Shown here piece after piece: positions 7,439-13,638 of a DNA stretch of 33,548 bases. Position numbers and translations under genes: made by a program. This stretch comes from a virus. Numbering within the stretch: position 1 is the stretch's first letter; every line of letters starts with the position of its first letter. The stretch lies in the IMG/VR virus record IMGVR_UViG_3300042908_001243, positions 1 to 33,548 of that record. The stretch is one strand, 5' to 3'. The notes beneath the pieces were generated by a model. That model saw only the letters and a program-made list of their open reading frames with translations, was not told where the DNA came from and searched no databases.

Positions 7439-7555
7439 TTAAAACCCTCCCATTAATAATTCTAATTGTTGACTGATTTCCTTGGGTTGAGGGATTTTTA
7501 GGATAACTTCTATTCTCTCAACCCGTGTTTCTAGTTCGTTTATTCTCCGAAAAAA
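7439..7555 (-). other. Candidate programmed -1 frameshift site and extension frame
   Basis: The slippery heptamer T-TTT-TTC (7555-7549) is in the correct phase for the 168-aa gene. The -1 frame is then open for 36 codons to a TAA at 7439, immediately before the GTG of the 28-aa gene. No ATG, GTG or TTG begins the extension before its final codons. Confidence 0.4.
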
Positions 7556-8046
7556 CTTCTGACAACTAACTGGGATTTTTTGGACTTTCCCACAGCTTCG
7601 TTAAGTTGCTGTTCTAAAGCCTCAATTGAGATTTCTTGATCAAAGTCTAAGAGGTTTTCCAACTCACACCCGGACGCTTGATCAATTGCATTCTTATACT
7701 CAGGAATCCCAACCAATAAAGCCTTAGCAGACTCGATTTCATCGTCTGCAATTTCATTTAAGAAAGCCAATTGTTTTGCTTTTTTAAATAGTTTAGCATC
7801 TTCCCGCCCGGAGTTTTGACCCGCAACAATAACGGCTTTAGTGTTAACGATCGCGTTATCTTTAGCTTTCTTTTGGGTCTTAACAACTGCATCATTGAGT
7901 TGATCTGTTGTACTCCCTTTGGTGATAGCTGATTTAGGCTGTTTCGGTTGCTCCGTCTGGGTTTGGGGTTTCCGTGAGTTCTGATATAACTCGGTAAGTT
8001 CCTGTTCCGTTGTGTTGTCGGTAGCTTGAGATTCTTGATAGGACAT
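7540..8046 (-). CDS. Hypothetical hydrophilic protein, 168 aa, with a candidate -1 frameshift extension
   Basis: Not recognised. The first 60 residues are Gln/Thr-rich and disordered (QNSRKPQTQTEQPKQPKS); the rest is helical and acidic (FLNEIADDEIESAKALL, EALEQQLNEAVGKSKK). A GGAG site lies 11 bases before the ATG at 8046. The first 113 bases overlap the end of the upstream gene in a different frame. The last codons read AGT TTT TTC GGA GAA TAA; the heptamer T-TTT-TTC is a classic -1 slippery site. A -1 shift there adds 36 residues (RRINELETRVERIEVILK to LLMGGF), a coiled-coil-like tail that has no start codon of its own. Confidence 0.6.
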   Translation of the reverse strand: MSYQESQATDNTTEQELTELYQNSRKPQTQTEQPKQPKSAITKGSTTDQLNDAVVKTQKKAKDNAIVNTKAVIVAGQNSGREDAKLFKKAKQLAFLNEIADDEIESAKALLVGIPEYKNAIDQASGCELENLLDFDQEISIEALEQQLNEAVGKSKKSQLVVRSFFGE

Positions 8047-8404
8047 CGACTTTAAACTCCTTAAATAGTTGTGTTGTGTTTAGCATTAACATCTTCTGGA
8101 AAACTTCTATCTCGATAGATAAACCGTTGTTTAAACAGTGGTGATAGAGGCTTTGGAACTGATAGTAGGTATGGTGTGGGTATTTGGAACTAACAAAAAT
8201 ATGCAATAGGTACAAGATGTTTAATTCCGCCCAATCAACAGGTTTTCTTGTTATCCCCAAAACCCCTTTTCTGTCTGCGATTGTCTGGTGGGAAACCTTG
8301 AAAATCAACTGAATCTCTTTTGAGGAAAATGGTTCTAAAGCGTTTTCGTCTCTAAGATCTATTGTTTTCCTAATTCCCCCTTGCCTCGATCTAAAGTCGC
8401 CCAT
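7934..8404 (-). CDS. Hypothetical helical protein, possible DNA-binding, 156 aa
   Basis: First gene of the long leftward operon. Residues 20-50 (LEPFSSKEIQLIFKVSHQTIADRKGVLGI) look like a helix-turn-helix of the excisionase/MerR kind, followed by an aromatic helical domain (LLHIFVSSKYPHHTYYQFQSLYHHCL). It overlaps the next gene by 113 bases, which is unusually long. Both frames look coding, but the C-terminal 38 residues here could be the non-functional partner. No family name is given. Confidence 0.55.
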   Translation of the reverse strand: MGDFRSRQGGIRKTIDLRDENALEPFSSKEIQLIFKVSHQTIADRKGVLGITRKPVDWAELNILYLLHIFVSSKYPHHTYYQFQSLYHHCLNNGLSIEIEVFQKMLMLNTTQLFKEFKVDVLSRISSYRQHNGTGTYRVISELTETPNPDGATETA

Positions 8405-8431
8405 TCATGGCTTCCTATAGTCCTCCGTTCT

Positions 8432-8492
8432 GGGTTTACTCAGGCTTGATTTAACCTGATGTACCAATAGTAAACCCACCTCTAAGGGTGGG
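8432..8492. repeat. Nested inverted repeats before the leftward operon
   Basis: GGGTTTACT (8432-8440) pairs with AGTAAACCC (8469-8477). Inside it, CAGG pairs with CCTG, and directly beside it CCCACC (8475-8480) pairs with GGTGGG (8487-8492). The two outer hairpins share bases and are mutually exclusive, as in attenuators. It lies between the 67-aa gene and the start of the 156-aa gene, so it may end one transcript or regulate the next. Confidence 0.45.
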
Positions 8493-8527
8493 CATAGGGG
8501 AAAATACATCTGGGGTGGAATTTGCCA

Positions 8528-8731
8528 CTACTGATTATTCTTTTCCTGCCATTCCATAACATAAAGCGTGTGTTTGCAAAATCGTTTCAATACATCTCGG
8601 TCAACCCATAAGTCCACAAAGGTATTATCTTGATTAATCGTTGTAATACAGTATTGACCATTAACCTTTTGCCCTAATTTTATTTCCCCTTTTAGGTAAT
8701 GGACTTCTTGAGAGTGTGAATAATTGTCCAT
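8528..8731 (-). CDS. Hypothetical protein, 67 aa
   Basis: Not recognised. A small beta-rich protein (YLKGEIKLGQKVNGQYCITTI) with a short basic C-terminal helix (LKRFCKHTLYVMEWQEK). It is coupled to the small helix-turn-helix gene upstream by overlapping stop and start at 8731, so it may be its partner. Confidence 0.55.
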   Translation of the reverse strand: MDNYSHSQEVHYLKGEIKLGQKVNGQYCITTINQDNTFVDLWVDRDVLKRFCKHTLYVMEWQEKNNQ

Positions 8732-8928
8732 TATATTTTTCCCTCTGATTGTGCTAACAAACCTAAGTGGCGACGAAATTGAACGTATTGGGGTTTAGGG
8801 TCGTAGCCTTTGCGACGGTGATTTTTTACCGTGTCAGGGTCGGCTCCTGTTAACAATGAAATTTGGTTGATGGATTTTCCGGTAAGTAAACGAAATTCAT
8901 CTACAGATAGTTCTTTTTGTGCAAACAT
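8731..8928 (-). CDS. Small helix-turn-helix regulator-like protein, 65 aa
   Basis: Residues 7-45 (LSVDEFRLLTGKSINQISLLTGADPDTVKNHRRKGYDP) fit a helix-turn-helix: INQISLLTGADPDTVKNH gives helix, turn and recognition helix. It is too short for the classic XRE domain, but similar small proteins occur in phage regulatory regions. It diverges from the ribbon-helix-helix gene at 9054 across a strong hairpin (8967-8997) that could be an operator or a leader structure. Targets unknown. Confidence 0.55.
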   Translation of the reverse strand: MFAQKELSVDEFRLLTGKSINQISLLTGADPDTVKNHRRKGYDPKPQYVQFRRHLGLLAQSEGKI

Positions 8929-8966
8929 TGTAATAGCCTCAACTGGGTTAAAGAATGGGTTGGGGT

Positions 8967-8997
8967 GGGGCTGATCGGCTGATATCCGGTCAGCCCC
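8967..8997. promoter_or_regulatory. Strong hairpin in the divergent intergenic region
   Basis: GGGGCTGA-TCGG and CCGG-TCAGCCCC pair for 12 bp around a 7-nt loop. It lies in the predicted 5' UTR of the 65-aa regulator and upstream of the ribbon-helix-helix gene. It could be an operator for either protein, or a terminator of incoming transcription. Confidence 0.5.
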
Positions 8998-9053
8998 TTT
9001 CAGTATTTGTGTTAATGTTATGCTGATTATATGCTAAACGACATAAAAAAACA

Positions 9054-9305
9054 ATGGACAAAAGATATAGAATTACGATTAAGATCCCTGCGTGGCATAA
9101 TAAGCGATTAAGGGAATGGGCAGCACTCAAGGGTGTAGCACCCACAACCTTGGCGGGTAACGTATTACAGGCTCGAATAGAAGCAAACGACCAACAAATT
9201 GTGGCGATGTTAAAGTCTCGGTCTGAGGATGAAGGATTAACTATTGAGGAATTTATTAAAAAGATTGTCAATGATTCAGATGATCAAGAAAAGCCCACTA
9301 GGTAG
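9054..9305 (+). CDS. Ribbon-helix-helix (CopG/Arc-like) DNA-binding protein, 83 aa
   Basis: Residues 3-45 fit the fold: a short basic strand (YRITIKIPAW), then helix A (HNKRLREWAALKG) and helix B (APTTLAGNVLQARIEAN). The tail is acidic (SEDEGLTIEEFIKKIVNDSDDQE). Such proteins act as dimers on palindromes and serve as copy-number controllers, antitoxins or partition factors in mobile elements. No toxin is adjacent. It is the only plus-strand gene in an otherwise leftward block, which suits a local autoregulator. A terminator follows at 9291-9313. Confidence 0.6.
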   Translation: MDKRYRITIKIPAWHNKRLREWAALKGVAPTTLAGNVLQARIEANDQQIVAMLKSRSEDEGLTIEEFIKKIVNDSDDQEKPTR

Positions 9306-9313
9306 AGTGAGCT
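9291..9313 (+). terminator. Terminator of the ribbon-helix-helix gene
   Basis: AAGCCCACT (9291-9299) and AGTGAGCTT (9305-9313) pair with one mismatch and are followed by CTTTGG. The stem overlaps the last codons. Weak T-run. Confidence 0.45.
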
Positions 9314-9331
9314 TCTTTGGAGTTACCGGGA

Positions 9332-9664
9332 CTAAAACAAACTTAATTGACCTTCACTGACTACCGTTTTACTTTTGGGATTGTTCCACGACTCCCCCCT
9401 AGAGTTCACACAATTTCGCCAGTGAGGATAGGTTTTAAATGGCTTGCCTAGCGCGATAAACTTTTCAATTAACCGCAGTTCCTCAAGCCATATCTTGTAG
9501 GGTGAATGTTCCCTGATTCCGAAGGGGTAGCGGTCGTTGCAATACTTCCGGGCATCCTTAGAGTTGGTTTGTTCGCCCAAACAAGCGCATTGTGCTTCAT
9601 ATTCAAGGAGGGAGTTTGATATTCGATTAATCGCATGATCACGCCACGATACTGATTTTTTCAT
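9332..9664 (-). CDS. Hypothetical protein, 110 aa
   Basis: Not recognised. Mixed charged protein with several Trp residues and a conserved-looking core (CACLGEQTNSKDARKYCNDRYPFG) containing three Cys. It ends the leftward operon that begins near 13154 and follows the 57-aa gene by one base (TGAAATG). No membrane segment or known motif. Confidence 0.55.
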   Translation of the reverse strand: MKKSVSWRDHAINRISNSLLEYEAQCACLGEQTNSKDARKYCNDRYPFGIREHSPYKIWLEELRLIEKFIALGKPFKTYPHWRNCVNSRGESWNNPKSKTVVSEGQLSLF

Positions 9665-9665
9665 T

Positions 9666-9839
9666 TCAACTACCTTCTGAACGATAATTCAACCAATACC
9701 AAAAAGCAATGATCTGGTAGTCGTAGCGACTTTTGCGGTAGACAAGATTCCACCATATTTTAAAGTTAACTGTGCAGTCATGGATTCCGTCATAGATTCC
9801 GCCACGGGTTTCGTCGCGCATCCGATCAAATAATTTCAT
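9666..9839 (-). CDS. Hypothetical small aromatic protein, 57 aa
   Basis: ATG at 9839 with GAGGA upstream, ending one base before the ATG of the next gene. The protein begins MKLFDRMRDETRGG and is strikingly rich in Trp and Tyr (FKIWWNLVYRKSRYDYQ, AFWYWLNYR). No family recognised. The ribosome-binding site and tight junction support it as a real gene. Confidence 0.55.
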   Translation of the reverse strand: MKLFDRMRDETRGGIYDGIHDCTVNFKIWWNLVYRKSRYDYQIIAFWYWLNYRSEGS

Positions 9840-9872
9840 TGTTTTAATCCTCTAGGGTCTGAGTAGTGGCAG

Positions 9873-10271
9873 TCATAGGCTTGTAATATTTAATTGAATG
9901 GGAACCTCGTAGCTTGTCAGCAAACCCTTTTTACTCATCTTTGCTAACTCAACCTGAACGTCTGCTATTTCAAATTGAATCTTTTTCTCTGCTCCCAGTG
10001 GAGTTACCCCGTCACAATTCAGGACTTCAATTAAATTCTCTAGGGTGATTTTTATATCCTTCTCAGTCCCATAAAGAAGTCGGATCATATAGAGGATGTA
10101 AGTAAATTTATTGATCCCCCCTGATATCAAGTCACACTGCAAGTTATAGATGTCTAAGTGTAGTTTTCCCTGTTTGTTCATCATTGTTCCCTGATTCTTT
10201 TCAACAGGGGACTTGTCTGCAAACTGAATAACGTTATCAATTGATTCAGACTCGGGTTCAACTTGTAACAT
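9873..10271 (-). CDS. Hypothetical protein, 132 aa
   Basis: Not recognised. An acidic N-terminal tail (MLQVEPESESIDNVIQF) precedes a helical body (GKLHLDIYNLQCDLISGGINKFTYILYMIRLLYGTEKDI). The spacing of the helices could fit a winged-helix or four-helix bundle, but no diagnostic motif is visible. It is part of the leftward accessory operon, nine bases after the 96-aa gene. Confidence 0.5.
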   Translation of the reverse strand: MLQVEPESESIDNVIQFADKSPVEKNQGTMMNKQGKLHLDIYNLQCDLISGGINKFTYILYMIRLLYGTEKDIKITLENLIEVLNCDGVTPLGAEKKIQFEIADVQVELAKMSKKGLLTSYEVPIQLNITSL

Positions 10272-10280
10272 GAGATTCTC

Positions 10281-10571
10281 CTATCTAATAAATGGAATTG
10301 CATTGTCTTTTAAAACCTCAAACCACTGCGCCTCTGTTGGCATCAGGTGTTCGTTATTTTTGAATGGATAAGGGAATATTCTCCTTGCTATTTTTGACGC
10401 TGCGATCGCATCTCTTTTTGTAGCAAACCAACCAGGAAAACGTACCCCAAACGGAATATAAGTTATCCCCCAATAATCATCATCAAGTCGGTTAACTGCC
10501 AACCATTTTCTAGCTGTGGCTTGAGCTTTTCCTAGTCCATAAATTGTCTGTGTTGTAATTGTTTTTCTCAT
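10281..10571 (-). CDS. Hypothetical protein, 96 aa
   Basis: Not recognised. It contains a WLAVNRLDDDYWGITYIPFGVRFPGWFATKRDAIAAS segment that alternates strands and a helix, with ARK and ARRIF basic patches. It overlaps the 61-aa gene upstream by four bases (ATGA) and is presumably co-translated with it. Confidence 0.55.
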   Translation of the reverse strand: MRKTITTQTIYGLGKAQATARKWLAVNRLDDDYWGITYIPFGVRFPGWFATKRDAIAASKIARRIFPYPFKNNEHLMPTEAQWFEVLKDNAIPFIR

Positions 10572-10753
10572 GTTCTCCTTGTCCTTGTAATAACCGATGT
10601 CGGGGTTCCTTTCCAGTTTTCTTCAATAAAAAACTTGTCACTACCTAGAAGGTTTAACCTTTCACATTCCTTTCTAGCTTCGCTGTGTCTTGAACTTGAA
10701 AATACAACTTGACCTAAACTATTCTTGACTACAAAGCCTTTAAATTCGCTCAT
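10568..10753 (-). CDS. Hypothetical protein, 61 aa
   Basis: Not recognised. A small alpha/beta protein (FKGFVVKNSLGQVVFSSSRHSEARKECERLNL) with a basic C-terminus. The pattern of strand, turn and helix is like many tiny phage proteins. An AGGAGGACA ribosome-binding site precedes the ATG at 10753. Confidence 0.55.
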   Translation of the reverse strand: MSEFKGFVVKNSLGQVVFSSSRHSEARKECERLNLLGSDKFFIEENWKGTPTSVITRTRRT

Positions 10754-10773
10754 TGTCCTCCTGTTAATTTGTT

Positions 10774-10808
10774 AAAAAAAGGGGTAGTTCAAGGGTCTTT
10801 CCTACCCC
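10774..10808 (-). terminator. Terminator within the leftward accessory block
   Basis: On the minus strand, GGGGTAG pairs with CTACCCC (10808-10802 with 10787-10781), followed by seven T residues (10780-10774). It separates the genes from 10888 upward from those at 10753 downward, so a new promoter or readthrough is needed for the latter. Confidence 0.75.
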
Positions 10809-10818
10809 GCCACTCGTC

Positions 10819-10863
10819 TTACTTACACAAACACAAACGATTAAATGATTTTTGTCTAAACAT
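10819..10863 (-). CDS. Possible 14-codon leader peptide with extended Shine-Dalgarno
   Basis: The minus strand reads AGAAAGGAGGTGAT, a 14-nt perfect complement of a typical 16S rRNA 3' end (plus-strand 10862-10875). The first ATG (10863) is only two bases after GGAGG and opens MFRQKSFNRLCLCK before a stop and the terminator at 10774-10808. It may be a leader peptide that controls attenuation; the spacing is poor for initiation. Confidence 0.3.
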   Translation of the reverse strand: MFRQKSFNRLCLCK

Positions 10864-10887
10864 CACCTCCTTTCTGTTGATTTGAAG

Positions 10888-11208
10888 TTATGCGATCGCC
10901 AATTCCCCTGAAGACGGATTAACCTCAACAATCTCCCCCAAGGCAAGAATAAAAACCTCTGTTTCCTGTCCTATAGTTTCCTCTCCATCACTCCATTCAG
11001 GTTTGGGGATGCCCTTGGTAATTCCTATTAATTCAATAGTGAATGATGGAACTTTTAAGCCATAGCCGTTTCTAAACTCAATATGGGTGATGGGTTTGTC
11101 AAATCGGACATCATAATAAGGATCGATTTTTCTGTATTCCTCTTTTTTGACCCCCGATGCAATCATGTCAAACCATTTTCTTTTAATGGCTAAAACTAAT
11201 GTGTTCAT
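10888..11208 (-). CDS. ASCH-domain protein, 106 aa
   Basis: The N-terminus NTLVLAIKRKWFDMIASGVKKEEYRKI matches the start of ASCH/YqfB-type domains, in which a hydrophobic strand is followed by a W-F-x-x-I-x-S-G-x-K-x-x-E-x-R helix. The rest (HIEFRNGYGLKVPSFTIELIGITKG) forms the beta barrel. ASCH domains bind RNA or modified nucleosides and are common in phages; the substrate cannot be deduced. The gene overlaps the 82-aa gene by four bases. Confidence 0.7.
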   Translation of the reverse strand: MNTLVLAIKRKWFDMIASGVKKEEYRKIDPYYDVRFDKPITHIEFRNGYGLKVPSFTIELIGITKGIPKPEWSDGEETIGQETEVFILALGEIVEVNPSSGELAIA

Positions 11209-11453
11209 AGCCCTTCTCCTGCTCTCATTAACTCATTAATCCATTTGGTTCGGAGGCGTTTTGCCTCTTTCTCACTCTCGCAGGGCGGCTGGTACTGACT
11301 AGAAAGAATGGTGTTTCCCTTTAATAGAAACCACTTGATACCTGTTAACCACCAATCCCCCTCTCTTGTTCCCCAAAGTTCGACACCTTCTGGCATCGCG
11401 CAGTAATCCTTGTCATAATTTGAAGCTATTATTCGGACTTCTGATGCGTTCAT
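11205..11453 (-). CDS. Hypothetical protein, 82 aa
   Basis: Not recognised. Contains a beta-rich middle (VELWGTREGDWWLTGIKWFLLKGNTILSSQ) and a basic C-terminal helix (EKEAKRLRTKWINELM). It is translationally coupled to the ASCH gene through an ATGA overlap, so the two may act together. Confidence 0.55.
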   Translation of the reverse strand: MNASEVRIIASNYDKDYCAMPEGVELWGTREGDWWLTGIKWFLLKGNTILSSQYQPPCESEKEAKRLRTKWINELMRAGEGL

Positions 11454-11530
11454 AATTTCTGTGTTGTAGAGTTTTGAATTGGGGGAATTTCACCCCCGGA
11501 GTTAATTTAGATTTGGTAGAGTTGAATGAT

Positions 11531-12436
11531 TTAGAACACAATATCGCTATCATGATCAGGTGATCCGGCGAGAGCTAATTGATTTTCTTGGGGTGCGATT
11601 AACGGGCGATCTGGTAGGTTTGTGAAAGTAAAATCTTTAGTGTCAGCATCAAAGCCGACAAAGTAATCCTTCCAATTCTCAAGAGTTGGTTTTTCGTACC
11701 CAACAACTTTACACGCCGGGGATTTGATTTTATCCCCTACCATCTCGCGCTTGACGTTAAAAACGAAGACACATAAAGATTTAAAAGGTTGTTTCTTTGT
11801 GTGTGGCTTCATGTTATTAACGATGCGGTGACAGTTTGTCATGTCTTCAATAAAATTATCCCACTCACCCGCAAAACTACCTTGTGCGCCACCTTTGAGT
11901 TTTAAACTCAAGGGAATTTGATGGATGGGCTTATTGTTTTTGTCTAAAAGGATCACATCAAAAGCCTGAAAGTTTTTAACGTTCGGATCGTCTTTGTAGA
12001 GCGACCGCTTGTAATAGCCGATAAAAACATTTTGTTCTTGTTTCTTTGATTCTTTCTCATCCAAAGCCAAGCAGGGAGTCCGAGGGCATACCAGCATTCG
12101 CATAGACGTAAACAACAAACCTCGATCTGTTTCTCCACTATTGAAAACATAGTCGATTAGTTGATCTTCTTCCCAGCTTAGCCACCCAGCTTTTGCAGCC
12201 TGACTAAGAGGTACAAAATATCCGCATTGAGTAGGATCTTCGCCTCGAAGTGCTTGGATACGAGGGAGTTTGACGTTTGGATCAATGTACTCCTCGGATG
12301 CAAACTCATCTTGGATGACGGACTTAACTTCAACTGGTTTAATTTCGGCAATTTCAGTTTGCATAACTTCGGTTTCAGTGGTTTTTGTTGTGGTTTTCAT
12401 TGGATTTCTGTTAGGTTTATTCGGGCTTAATCGCAC
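11531..12436 (-). CDS. DUF5895-like cyanobacterial mobile-element protein, 301 aa or shorter
   Basis: From about residue 40 the protein reads FASEEYIDPNVKLPRIQALRG, then CGYFVPLSQAAKAGW and LLFTSMRMLVCPRTPCLAL, the pattern of the DUF5895 family found on cyanobacterial plasmids and phages. The function of that family is not known to me; its placement near replication genes suggests a role on DNA. Starts are possible at the GTG 12436 or the ATG 12400 (MKTTTKTTETEV); neither has a good ribosome-binding site. An 8-bp hairpin (12444-12470) lies just upstream and could control translation. Family call is moderately confident. Confidence 0.65.
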   Translation of the reverse strand: MRLSPNKPNRNPMKTTTKTTETEVMQTEIAEIKPVEVKSVIQDEFASEEYIDPNVKLPRIQALRGEDPTQCGYFVPLSQAAKAGWLSWEEDQLIDYVFNSGETDRGLLFTSMRMLVCPRTPCLALDEKESKKQEQNVFIGYYKRSLYKDDPNVKNFQAFDVILLDKNNKPIHQIPLSLKLKGGAQGSFAGEWDNFIEDMTNCHRIVNNMKPHTKKQPFKSLCVFVFNVKREMVGDKIKSPACKVVGYEKPTLENWKDYFVGFDADTKDFTFTNLPDRPLIAPQENQLALAGSPDHDSDIVF

Positions 12437-12443
12437 CGCCCCA

Positions 12444-12470
12444 ACGCTTCACAATCGCACTATGAAGCGT
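12444..12470. promoter_or_regulatory. Inverted repeat ahead of the DUF5895-like gene
   Basis: ACGCTTCA and TGAAGCGT arms around an 11-nt loop lie between the 73-aa gene and the 301-aa gene. Possible terminator-attenuator or protein-binding site. Confidence 0.4.
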
Positions 12471-12483
12471 AAGGGAAAAGCGA

Positions 12484-12705
12484 TTAGTTTGATGGACTGT
12501 TACCTCGACTTTGGAAGATTGAATGAATTAATGAATTAAATTCATCCATTGGAATTGAATTTTCTGAAGCCTGTTTGATGATTGCAGGAATTTCCCGATC
12601 ATCAATCTCAATACATCGGTCGTTATAGGTTTCGTTGAACTCGACAATGAAGTCGCGTTCTTCTATTAATTCGACGAATCTTTCAGCCAACTGCTTAACA
12701 TCCAT
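12484..12705 (-). CDS. Hypothetical acidic protein, 73 aa
   Basis: Not recognised. A small acidic helical protein (VKQLAERFVELIEERDFIVEFNE, IPAIIKQASENSIPMDEF). It meets the preceding gene at 12705, so they share an operon. High acidic content and small size are typical of phage inhibitors or DNA mimics, but nothing specific shows that. Confidence 0.55.
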   Translation of the reverse strand: MDVKQLAERFVELIEERDFIVEFNETYNDRCIEIDDREIPAIIKQASENSIPMDEFNSLIHSIFQSRGNSPSN

Positions 12706-13154
12706 TACGCCACCTCCTCAGCCCAAGATTGTTCAATTAAGCAGTCAACAGCTAACTGAAAACTGCTGTGTCGGGATTGGGAATATTGATACCCTTTTCC
12801 GTGAACTAACATCTCGCTAACCGCATAAAACTGTTTGCGGTATTGGACTACATAGCCCATTTTGCAGCCCCGTTCCCAGATAGCCGTCCCTGTTTCTTTG
12901 GCTAACTTGACAACTTCAACTTTTTCTTCGGGCTGGCTTTTTGCTTGGATCTGTTCCCAGTAGTAGGAAAACTGATCGACTGAGATAGGAACAGCCCCAA
13001 CTCCGACCCGATACCAAATAATCCCTTCAACGACATTACTAATGGCTTTGATGTCTTCTGGTTTGTAGGCTGCTTCGGTTCCATAGGTGAAATTGTCCCA
13101 ACTCAGGACTTGAGCAACGATGTCTAGGTCGTAAATGTTAGATTTGGGTGTCAT
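12705..13154 (-). CDS. Hypothetical protein, 149 aa, first gene of the repressor-controlled leftward operon
   Basis: Not recognised. It has a mixed alpha/beta sequence with several Tyr and Trp residues (YDLDIVAQVLSWDNFTYGTEAAY, VEGIIWYRVGVGAVPISVDQFSYYWEQI). It is the first gene after a near-consensus promoter (13237-13265) whose -10 box and spacer are covered by a palindromic operator, so it should be tightly repressed by the XRE protein encoded next door. Early phage genes of this class often reprogramme the host, but no activity is visible. Confidence 0.6.
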   Translation of the reverse strand: MTPKSNIYDLDIVAQVLSWDNFTYGTEAAYKPEDIKAISNVVEGIIWYRVGVGAVPISVDQFSYYWEQIQAKSQPEEKVEVVKLAKETGTAIWERGCKMGYVVQYRKQFYAVSEMLVHGKGYQYSQSRHSSFQLAVDCLIEQSWAEEVA

Positions 13155-13236
13155 GGTTTTAATTGGGTTTTATCCCGTAAGGCGGTTGGCACTGATATCA
13201 AGTCGGGTGCTGACCGCTTTTGGCTTTGTATCTACA

Positions 13237-13265
13237 ATCTTATAATACCATTATAAGATTGTCAA
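13237..13265 (-). promoter_or_regulatory. Promoter of the leftward operon with overlapping palindromic operator
   Basis: On the minus strand, TTGACA (13265-13260), 17-bp spacer, TAAGAT (13242-13237). A perfect inverted repeat of 13-bp arms (ACAATCTTATAAT at 13234-13246 and its complement at 13250-13262) around three bases covers it. The core TCTTATA-N7-TATAAGA (13238-13258) recurs at the repressor's own promoter. Confidence 0.8.
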
Positions 13266-13272
13266 GCGATTT

Positions 13273-13533
13273 TCAAAAGTTTTTTACAAGTACCGTAGGG
13301 AAGACTGAACTAATGTCACTGCCAAGACTCCACAGCAAAGCATCCAGCTTTTCTCTACTCACAGCCTCAACTTCTCCAAGCTCTAATTTAATGATCGTTG
13401 GCTCCGAGACTGTTCCATTGGTTAATTCAGCCAACTGCCGACGCGATAATTTTGTAGCATCTCTAATCTTTCTTAGTGCTGCGCCAGCCTTCTTATCCCA
13501 GGAAATCATCAAGACCCGACTATAAGGAACCAT
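13273..13533 (-). CDS. XRE-family transcriptional repressor, 86 aa
   Basis: The domain AALRKIRDATKLSRRQLAELTNGTVSEPTIIKLELGEVEAVSREKLDALLWSLG is a Cro/CI-type helix-turn-helix; the recognition helix is around VSEPTIIKLE. The start is set at the ATG 13533 (MVPYSRVLMISWDKK), six bases after GGAG. An upstream in-frame ATG at 13638 would put the promoter and operator (13573-13613) inside the coding region. The protein is thus a lean DNA-binding domain with a short tail, no protease or dimer domain. Two matching operators, one at its own promoter and one at the leftward operon, suggest it represses both. It ends 11 bases from the second operator. Confidence 0.8.
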   Translation of the reverse strand: MVPYSRVLMISWDKKAGAALRKIRDATKLSRRQLAELTNGTVSEPTIIKLELGEVEAVSREKLDALLWSLGSDISSVFPTVLVKNF

Positions 13534-13572
13534 AATTTCTCCATCCGTGTCACCGTTGCTTTTTTTATCTTT

Positions 13573-13613
13573 TCTTATATTGACATTATAAGATTCTTCG
13601 TTTATCATAGCAA
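13573..13613 (-). promoter_or_regulatory. Repressor promoter and autoregulatory operator
   Basis: On the minus strand, TTGCTA (13613-13608), 17-bp spacer, TATAAT (13590-13585). The operator TCTTATA-N7-TATAAGA (13573-13593) overlaps the -10 box. Both arms are identical to those at 13238-13258. Confidence 0.75.
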
Positions 13614-13638
13614 TAGTCAAGGAATTTGGCAAGACCAT

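Noticed and set aside
8990-9271. Minus-strand open frame opposite the ribbon-helix-helix gene
   Set aside because: The plus-strand product has a recognisable fold and this one has none; it also spans the strong intergenic hairpin.
12270-12539. Plus-strand open frame over the DUF5895-like gene
   Set aside because: It is the mirror of a well-supported minus-strand gene and has low-complexity sequence of Val, Ser and Phe.
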